Of a stretch of 64,000 bases of DNA, positions 25,476 to 64,000 are shown in pieces. This DNA comes from Coenobita brevimanus (taxonomy: Eukaryota; Arthropoda; Malacostraca; Decapoda; Coenobitidae). The stretch lies in the NCBI GenBank assembly GCA_032717465.1, contig CM064691.1:1250815-1314814 (forward strand), written 5' to 3'. Every line of letters starts with the position of its first letter. The stretch's first letter is position 1. The notes under the pieces were generated by a model that did not search any database, had not been told where the DNA came from, and saw nothing but the letters and a program-made list of their open reading frames with translations. A program made the translations under genes and the position numbers.

Positions 25476-27344
25476 GTTGTCTTGACCCGGACACCTACGC
25501 TTCTGGTGGTGCAGGAAAGGACTAGACGCTTCTGGTGGTGCAGGAAAGGACTAGATGGTAGAATTATGCTCATGAGGGAACGGTTTGGTGTAAAATATTT
25601 TGAGATGAGGTGCGAGCAGAATGAATGAAATGATAAGGACAGACGGAAACACTGGAAGATTAGAACTGGGTGAGGAGGATTACCGTATATATGGGCATGA
25701 TTGATGATGGTAGAGTGCTATGGGACAGGCCTGAGAAGTGATGGATGAGATATTACGGAACAGTCCTACAGTCCTCATGGTACAGGGACTAAAGACAAAC
25801 GGTGCAGAGATCGACAAGCCCAGGAACAGTCATCAGGCGGCAAAGGCATGACCAAGACGTTTAAAAAGGTAAATGTAAAGGTTGTGATGCGATTGGTAAC
25901 AGGCCAGAGTAAAGTTTTCTTAAAGTATTATCCTAAAATCAGCAGACCAGCAGCCGAGTACGATGGGGTGACTAGAAATCCAAGTGACGAGATGTTACGG
26001 CCACGATGACAGTGAGTCAGGATGCAGTATCAGCAGGTAGGAAGGGCTGTGGCAAGGCTTGGGAGCGTTGGGAGAGCTGTGGTGGTGGAAGGGAGCGTCT
26101 GGAGGGAGCGTTGATGTGGGTCTTCCTCTGCCACAGTGCCGAGGCTGAAACTCCCGTGTAGCTATACCGGGACCGTAACCACCGACCTGGGAAAATTATT
26201 GTTATTAGCAGATATATTGCAGTTATAAATAATAGTGTTCTAAACAGCCTCTCAGGATTAATTGAGACACGTTTCAATCCTTTCAGAGTGGCATGCGTCC
26301 CTGGGTTGAGTAAAACCATTTGGCAGTAAGCAGTATATGCAACTCAGTTGTGGGTCTCTTGTTATAGTAACAGACCCATAGTTAGCCTACATAATCGCCT
26401 GTGCTCTTAACGTCCTTGAAACTAACTTCTCACTCGGTGCAAAATCTTGGAAATACAACATAGAGGGTTAGATGAGATGGATATAGGCTATATTTTAAAT
26501 AACTCTTACACAAACCCAACATTGTTAGTACTATACGTGACACATGTACACGGTGTAATGGTGCATCCTACACCAAGTAACACAGTGTTATACTATGTGA
26601 CACACTTCACGAAGACAGCAGCTCAACAGCTCCAGTGTGTTGCAACAGAAGACCTGCTAAAAATATTGAACCAAGATGGTGGATCACTTATATTAAGCTG
26701 TGTCTGTAGCAGAAGACTATTCACACAAACATTATAATGCTACTAGGAATAAGCGCGGTAAAAACAAATACGAGTATGATACCGTACTCTTCAGAGGAAA
26801 GTAAACAAATCAATTATAAAATAAATATTATACCGGTAAAAATTATAAGGCAGAATAAGAAAAACAGTGAATACGTCTGTATTCACTTATGTTCGTCTGT
26901 GTGTTTGTTTGTCCACACCGTATCCAAAAGTTCACAGTGAATTTCAATGAAATTTTGTGGAAGGGTGGGCCATGGGCCGAGAAAAAATTGATTACATTTT
27001 CGGGCATTTTAATGGCGGTGGCATTGGCGGAGGTATGTGCAGTCTGAGTGCTTTGTAGTTTTTGTTGTTGTTGTTGTAGCTTGACCTCAGTACGGTATGT
27101 CTGGCCCATCTGACTCGTCGATCATAAGTAAGTTACTTCTTCCATGAGGCAGTGTTACAGGTATGGTACAGTACATACTGTACATCGTGCCAGGAACCAG
27201 CGCCCCATTACGGTAGACAGCGTGTCATCAGGGTCCTTCCTACAGTGAAGTGCAGGGAAATAAAAGGAGGTTTGGCTCAGGGACGGACACCGCAGCAGCA
27301 GATTCAGGGTCACAGTGCCACAACGTGTAGGCTCCTCTTAGCGC

Positions 27345-27435
27345 CTAAACAGAGATGTAAGTTTATGGAACAAATTGCCACCTAATGTGGTAAACCCTGA
27401 TACAGCACTAACGTTGAAAAGACCGCTTGATTGAG
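27345..27435 (+). pseudogene. Remnant of a non-LTR reverse-transcriptase C-terminus
   Basis: In one frame: RDVSLWNKLPPNVVNPDTAL, then TLKRPLD and a stop. The motif LWN.LP..VV......TFK..LD is the classic end of CR1/jockey-type ORF2 proteins. Only about 30 codons survive, and it is not of the same family as the large LINE. Confidence 0.55.
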
Positions 27436-28177
27436 TGTTTCTCTTATGCTTCCCAGCTAGGCACGTTGAAATCATGGGTCTGCTCGGCCAGATGGACGGG
27501 TTACTCAACAACCACATCTGAATAATACGTGTCTGAATTATAGTGTCGAATAGTACAAAAACACGGAAGGCGTAATTATCGAACATCTACATGTTCTTTA
27601 TGTTGAGTAGATATATATGTTTTCTTTAGCTGTCATGATGACTGTTTTCATAACCTCTGATGTACGGTACTTTGTCAAGTTTCCAGTCTCTTCCTAGTTT
27701 TACATGTAGCCTACACCTAGCCACAGCTGTGAGATATCAAGACAGGTAAATGCTGATCCGTAAGCTAAGGCCGCTGATATCACTGTCCAAGGGAGTTATG
27801 AAGCGAGTCAGATAGTGTAACACAATAACAAATACGGTATAGCCTATCTCTGCATTCCCTTGATTGGCTCTCTGTGTAACATCATTTTTACCCATTACAG
27901 TGGACGAGATAGAACGATTTCAAGTCAAAACGGTTGTATCCTCCCAACACACAGCTTTCTCAAAAATCTGTATAATTTTTCTTCATGATCAGTTCAGTCC
28001 TAAGTCAGATTATAGTTGGCGGGAAAAATACGGGGCACAGAATATTTTTGCTTCCTCCTTTCCAAACCGTTCATATACAAAAAGAAAAATGCTCATAATA
28101 TTATTCTTTCTTAACTACAATCTCTTTTCGTATAGAGTTACGGGAATATTGTACTTTCCTTGTCAAGCCTGCAAACA

Positions 28178-28375
28178 CAAATTAGAGTTACAAAGGCAGG
28201 GTTACGAGAGGCAGACAATGCAGAATTTGTTTATGAATTCAAGAGTTACGAGAGGCAAACAGTCCTAAATTTGTTTCATGAATTCAGTTACGAGAGGCAA
28301 ACAGTGCAGAGTTTGTTTATGAATTCAGAGTTACGAGAGGCAAACAGTGCAGAGTTTGTTTGTGGATTCAGAGGC
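28178..28375 (+). repeat. 42-bp tandem repeat, about 4 units
   Basis: Unit GTTACGAGAGGCAAACAGTG, then CAGAGTTTGTTTATGAATTC. The 42-bp length keeps an open frame (YERQTV.NLF.EF), which is why ORFs appear here. Confidence 0.9.
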
Positions 28376-28504
28376 TGCTTCACTCACCTTCCCTGTGGCA
28401 TCGATACAGACGATTTAGCTTCTTGTAGTCAATCTGAAGCATAAGAAAATCACCTTAGTTTTTTTTTTTTTTTTTTTTTTAGTCTAAGTGCATTGATTTT
28501 GTGA

Positions 28505-29116
28505 CAAGTATCTTCATCATCATCATCATCATCATCATCGTCATCATTATCATCATCGTCATCCTCCTCCTCCCTTTCTTCCTCCTCGTCCTCATCATCA
28601 TCACCATCACCACCATCATCATCATCATCGTCGTCGTCATCACCATCCTCCTCCTCCTCCTCATCATCATCATCATCATCGTCGTCGTCATCACCATCCT
28701 CCTCCTCCTCCTCCTCATCCAAATCATCGTCATCATCACCATCCATCTCCTCCTCCTCTTCCTCCTCCTCCTCCTCATCATCATCATCGTCATCATCATC
28801 ATCATCATCATCGTCGTCGTCGTCGTCATCACCATCCTCCTCCTCCTCATCCAAATCATCGTCATCATCACCATCCATCTCCTCCTCCTCCTCATCATCA
28901 TCATCATCATCATCGTCATCATCATCATCCTTCTCCTCCTCCTCCTCATCATCATCATCATCATCATCATCGTCATCATCATCATCCTTCTCCTCCTCAT
29001 CATCATCATCCTCATCGTCATCATCATCATCATCGTCATCCTCATCGTCATCATCATCCTCATCGTCATCCTCATCCTCATCGTCATCATCATCATCGTC
29101 ATCATCATCATCATCG

Positions 29117-29151
<35 letters not shown>

Positions 29152-29255
29152 GTCATCATCATCATCCTTCTCCTCCTCCTCCTCCTCCTCATCATCATCA
29201 TCATCATCGTCATCATCATCATCTTTCTCCTCCTCCTCCTCATCATCATCATCCT
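28505..29255. repeat. Long (TCA)n/(TCC)n/(TCG)n trinucleotide block
   Basis: About 750 bp of TCA, TCC and TCG triplets in blocks. Sub-blocks such as CATCACCATCCTCCTCCTCC and CCAAATCATCGTCATCATCA recur, showing higher-order duplication. All frames are open on both strands; the long acidic ORF is not regarded as a gene. Confidence 0.95.
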
Positions 29256-29464
29256 GGCCTCTTTTTTCCACTTTAGGATGGGGTGAGGTAAGGTCCTGAA
29301 TACAAGGGAAGTGAAGCATGGAAAAGAGAGAACTGTAAACAACATGCCCAGTGAAATGGTGCAAACTCTCATCAACTCACCATCCAGACCAAGGAATCAT
29401 GGCTCTTATAGGTCTAACCATCTCTACATTTTTTTATTTGGGGGGGGGGGATTTTCGTTAGAGA

Positions 29465-29810
29465 TTCACCTTACATTTTTTTATGTGACCGACTCTGGGC
29501 ATAGGCTTCACAGCCTGCTTTCAAGGCCCAGTGGTCCTCTTCCATTCCATACACCTCTACATGTCACCACGTCGGTGCAACCACCCACCGTCCATACTGA
29601 ATACATGCTAGGGCTGTCTCATACAGGACTGGTGTATTGGTAATAGCGGGGGTATTTTTATGACATGTCGGTGGATCTTCTGGTAGATCAGTAAAGTCTG
29701 ATATTTATGAAATTCAAATCCTTAAACTGTTCCCTGCCCCAGCGGGATTTGAACCGGGGTCCATTAGGACTGCAGGCCAACTCTCTACCGATTGAGCCAC
29801 CACCTTCCCC
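29465..29810 (-). mobile_element. tRNA-derived SINE (Cys-like head)
   Basis: On the minus strand a tRNA-like head starts near 29807. It has an A box (GTGGCTCAATCGGTAGAG), an anticodon-loop-like CTGCAGT that would read GCA, and a B box GGTTCAAATCC. A body follows that ends in a short A-rich tail at about 29470. The arms pair poorly, so it is not a working tRNA. A truncated copy lies at 32905-33097. Confidence 0.7.
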
Positions 29811-30611
29811 TGCCAGATAAGCTAATTCGTCGACCAGAAAAAAAAGAAAAGAAAAAGTGCATGCCCAAACAATGCTATGTCCTTCAGATCACACTCATTG
29901 CCCTGTCAGCTCCCTTTCTTCCTCTTCCGCAGCCCACTTTCCTACCATTTACGACACCCATTCACCGTATACCATTAACCCTTATCCAGCCACCTCTGTG
30001 TATTTCTTAACCCACACTTTACTCCCCTGTGGTACGGATTCCAGACCGGGTACTGAGCATAGACCTGTTTGCTACGGTGATGCATCTTTCATTGCATTCT
30101 GGCTATTACTGTATGACTATTAATGTTAGGAAGGACTGTTTGAAGTGAAGGGATTATTTTGAAGTTATATGCAACCTGTTCAGTTCGAAAGGTTTCCCAT
30201 TACTGAATATAATCGTTCGTTAAGAAGAAAAATGAAGAGTCGTTTGTCTGAAGGTGTTAGGTAGGAATTCGTGTCAGAAGTGTACCGCCATGATCAAAGA
30301 GGCACCGAAATTCCAGTGTTACACCTTTCATATTTTCCATTCCTCCCTGAACTCTTGTGTATTCTTCCTTCTCATCCTCTTGTTGTGTGCTTTAGGCCAG
30401 ACAATAATAATTCACGTATCCCCTTCCATCACCTCATCAGAAAGGATTCTTCCATGTGTGTCATTCCTCCCCAGAAGTAAGAGAGTATCCCTTCTCATAC
30501 CTATTTCTTGTGTGGATCTTACTGTTATTCCACTAAAACATCTCACGTAGCCGCTGTCATCGTTACAGTAGGCAAGGAGGTGTCGACGAACTCTGAATTT
30601 TAATAGAACAA

Positions 30612-31005
30612 TTCACTGTCTATCTATTGCCAGACGCCTTAATCCCGTAAAGGGTGGCCACAAACAAATTGCCTCCATGTCGCCCTGTCCCCTGCCGTTT
30701 CATTGCCCTGCTCCCAGCTCACATCCCCCTCTCTCATATACCTCTCCATTCCATCCCTCCATCTCATCCTTGGCCTCCCCCTCCTATTCCCCCCCTCCAC
30801 CTTACTCACATACACTCTTCTCGTCAGTCTCTCACTCTCCATCCTCTCCACATGGCCAAACCACCTCAGTGTGTTTCCCCTAACACTTCCTATCACATCC
30901 ACATCCACACCTCAGCGCTCTTTCACATCCTCATTTGTCAGTCTGTCACTCGATGTGACTCCACAGGCTCCTCTCAGATAACTCGTTTCCGCTGCTCTCA
31001 CAATT
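30612..31005 (-). mobile_element. GATA-tailed LINE 3' fragment
   Basis: Antisense copy directly downstream of protease exon 5. The frame is open over about 89 codons (VIGSVRGNTLRWFGHVERM to RATWRQFVCGHPLRD). It is one of the better preserved copies. Confidence 0.82.
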
Positions 31006-31035
31006 CACCTTACACTAAACACCGGACAGACTTAC

Positions 31036-62208
<31,173 letters not shown>

Positions 62209-62239
62209 CTGGAGGGAGTAAGAAGGGGGATTAAAGGAT

Positions 62240-62345
62240 TTGGGTTGGGGGGAGGGCAGTCCAATGGTGGGCGACAGAGCGACTTGGAGGCGTTTTGTCT
62301 GTGGCCACCCTTTGCAGGATTAGGGCGTTAGGCTATAGACAGATA
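62240..62345 (+). mobile_element. GATA-tailed LINE 3' fragment, diverged
   Basis: GGAGGGCAGTCCAATGGTGG, CGACAGAGCGACTTGGAGGC, GTGGCCACCCTTTGCAGG and GGGCGTTAGGCTATAGACAG are clearly derived from the family but older. Confidence 0.65.
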
Positions 62346-62534
62346 ATTAGATAAACAGATTCTCACCAGCCAATCCTTCCTTTATTCTTAGGAAAGCGTG
62401 GTAGTGCTGAAAGGGGTGAGGGAATGCTATTTTTAACATCTCAAATTTGAAAAGTGTCTCCCCAATTCAAATCATCTTAGTATAGCAAAAGTATATTGAA
62501 AATGCGTCGTTGGGTTAAAGGTATGAGCTCCCTA

Positions 62535-62808
62535 ACGGATTTTTCTTTCAAATTCAAATGTCTTTAAGCTTCGTAACGGTTTTTTCTTTCAAATTCAAAT
62601 CTCTTTAAGCTTCCTAACGGTTTTTTCTTTCAAATTCAGATCTCTTTAAGCTTCGTAACAGTTTAATCTTTCAAATTCAAATCTCTAAGCTTCCTAACGG
62701 TTTTTTCTTTCAATTTCAAATCTCTAAGTTTCCTAACGGTTTTTTCTTTCAATTTCAAATCTCTTTAAGCTTCCTAACGGTTTTTTCTTTCAAATTCAAA
62801 TCTGTATC
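62535..62808 (+). repeat. About 41-bp tandem repeat, 7 units
   Basis: Unit TCTCTTTAAGCTTCCTAACG, GTTTTTTCTTTCAAATTCAAA with a 4-bp shorter variant lacking TTTA. Confidence 0.92.
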
Positions 62809-63165
62809 TGTTACATGAACGTTCCCGGTATTCGCGTATGTTGTTTTCGTTATGCGCGTGTATGTAACTAAGATACAAACACATATATTGGACTAAGTAG
62901 CAATATATCAAATAAATACTCCCTTTCCTCTAACTTGGCTCATGTTTCCTTCCTTTTCTTGCATATTTCACGTTGCTCAGTGGCAGAAAAAGACAACACC
63001 ACCTTTCCACATCCTTAGCCTCTTCAAGACAAGCATCGTATATATTCTAGTGTTGATCTTTGTTACATGAACGTTCCCGGTATTCGCGCTTGTTGTTTAT
63101 GTAATGCGCGTGTATGTAACCAAGATACAAACACACATTGGAATAAATAGGAGTACACCAAACAA
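62809..63165 (+). repeat. Pair of about 105-bp direct repeats
   Basis: TGTTACATGAACGTTCCCGG, TATTCGCG and ATGCGCGTGTATGTAAC.AAG occur at 62811-62915 and 63062-63165, about 250 bp apart. Confidence 0.85.
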
Positions 63166-63462
63166 AGCGGCGGCAGTGCAGTAGGCGCCACTCTTTCGTA
63201 CCCGACCGCACAACTTTACCGTCAAAACCTTAGGATGTTCTTCACGATGATCAGATGCAGGTGAAGGCAGGGATATTGTTGCTGTTTTTCGGTGGTCAAA
63301 TCCCAGAATGTTCCTCCTTAGACTAACCACCAAACTGTTAACCCTTTCACGTGGACTCAAGTTAAAAGTACATACCGGTACGCAGCCGTAAACTGAGGTG
63401 ATTTTTTTTTTTTTTTCCTTTGTTTTTCCTTCATTCACTGTATCTTATAAAAATAATGATAA

Positions 63463-63560
63463 TAATCCATCCATCCATCCATCATCCAATCCTACACTGC
63501 CCCATGCGGAGCGTAGGAGCCCGGGGCTAGGCAAGATGGTCCTGACATATAAGATGAGAG
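63463..63560 (-). repeat. GGAT-tailed repeat, second copy
   Basis: Complement of CATCCATCCATCATCCAATC, TACACTGCCCCATGCGGAGC and GGGGCTAGGCAAGATGGTCC; matches 58775-58862. Confidence 0.75.
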
Positions 63561-63589
63561 TGACCAGAAAACATTTAAGATGAGAGTGA

Positions 63590-63599
63590 AATAATAATG

Positions 63600-63633
<34 letters not shown>

Positions 63634-63688
63634 TAATAATAATAATAATAATAACAATAATAAAATAATAATAATAATAGTAGTAGTA

Positions 63689-63724
<36 letters not shown>

Positions 63725-63770
63725 TAATAATAATAATAATAATAATAATGATAATAATAATAAAAGGGGT
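63590..63770. repeat. (AAT)n trinucleotide block
   Basis: AAT units with GTA and TGA variants. Confidence 0.95.
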
Positions 63771-63811
63771 TGAAAAACTATCCCGTTTAACTCAGTGTGA
63801 AATTTACCTGG

Positions 63812-64000
63812 CCATGTGGAGAGGATGGAGAGTGAGAAACTGACGAGGAGAGTGTATGTGAGTGAGGTGCAGGGGGGGGAGAAGTAGGGGGAGGCCGAGG
63901 ATGAGATGGAGGGATGGAGTGGAGAGGTATATGAGAGAGGGGTGTGTGTGAGTGGGAGCAGGGCAGTGAAATGGCGGGGGACAGGGCGACATGGAGGCGA
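63812..64000 (+). mobile_element. GATA-tailed LINE 3' fragment, cut by window end
   Basis: From GGCCATGTGGAGAGGATGGA onwards, continuing past the edge. Confidence 0.8.

Larger units (their letters stand above)
14207..31035. other. Convergent intergenic region
   Basis: Between the ends of the SLC5 gene (+) and the protease gene (-). It contains DNA-transposon relics, LINE pieces, SINEs and microsatellites listed separately. Stretches 16800-18170, 19400-19720, 19930-20750, 25320-27340 and 27440-28170 hold no feature I could identify with confidence. Undetected terminal exons of the protease may lie here. Confidence 0.6.
62209..64000 (-). other. Upstream part of the astacin gene
   Basis: Expected to contain or precede the signal-peptide exon, which I could not identify. 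It holds a diverged LINE tail, a 41-bp array, a direct repeat pair, a GGAT-tailed repeat and an AAT block. 62880-63050 shows nothing recognisable. Confidence 0.6.

Noticed and set aside
26020..26189. Possible protease exon after TTTTCCCAG on the minus strand
   Set aside because: Phase would fit (VGGYGPGIATREFQPRHC) but the rest is Pro/His/Ser-rich without a family motif; kept only as a candidate mentioned in the findings.
26447..26737. 96-codon plus-strand ORF
   Set aside because: Contains internal near-repeats (VTHVHG/VTHFTK) but no known family or splice context.
28450..29364. 304-codon acidic (Asp/Glu) ORF on the minus strand
   Set aside because: It lies on a pure trinucleotide repeat that is open in several frames on both strands; no domain outside the repeat and no splice context.
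29735..29805. Functional tRNA-Cys gene
   Set aside because: B box is good but acceptor, anticodon and T stems do not pair properly and a SINE body follows.
63097..63438. 113-codon minus-strand ORF as the protease signal-peptide exon
   Set aside because: Starts with a lysine-rich tract from a poly-T run, overlaps the direct repeat, and has no convincing signal peptide joined to a donor in the needed phase.

Overview
The window is animal nuclear DNA, most likely from a decapod crustacean and probably a crab. The genes are split by GT-AG introns, microsatellites are extremely dense (CA, GA, GATA, AAT and TCA/TCC runs), and there are many 5'-truncated LINE copies with a GATA-repeat 3' tail. The species call is inference; nothing bacterial or viral was seen.

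Two host genes can be reconstructed by joining exons in phase. (1) Plus strand, 1-14206: the 3' two thirds of a sodium/solute symporter of the SLC5 family, closest in motifs to the sodium-coupled monocarboxylate/multivitamin transporter branch. Eight exons (1-87, 813-871, 4491-4650, 5259-5377, 7372-7526, 9103-9257, 11515-11627, 14043-14206) give 336 residues and a stop; the 5' exons lie left of the window. (2) Minus strand, 62208 down to at least 31036: an astacin-type (M12A) zinc metalloprotease. Five exons (62208-62117, 60901-60814, 49055-48929, 32450-32197, 31148-31036) give 224 residues: propeptide with Asp switch, mature N-terminus, zinc site and Met-turn. The signal-peptide exon and the end of the protein are not certain. 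The two genes converge tail to tail across 14.2-31.0 kb.

Most of the rest is mobile DNA and tandem repeats. There is one nearly complete APE-type LINE (about 52.5-55.3 kb, one frameshift) with six fragments of the same family. About 19 fragments come from a second LINE whose 3' end encodes the C-terminus of a reverse-transcriptase ORF and ends in (GATA)n. A 5S-rRNA-derived SINE and another SINE-like repeat share that LINE's 3' tail. There are also tRNA-derived SINEs, a hAT element with terminal inverted repeats and target-site duplication (18175-19391), and an internally deleted PIF/Harbinger-like element (15869-16498).

Tandem arrays sit in almost every intron. They include one with 11 exact TGACTCA motifs (43.7-44.1 kb), a G-rich quadruplex-prone array (46.1-46.4 kb), a 0.9 kb G/T-rich satellite (49.5-50.4 kb) and a 0.75 kb trinucleotide block (28.5-29.3 kb). 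No bacterial-style defence system, CRISPR or gene cluster is present. The most notable structures are the LINE/SINE families with a shared tail, the hAT and Harbinger relics, a duplicated splice acceptor beside the protease catalytic exon, and a fold-back repeat at 47.2-47.5 kb.
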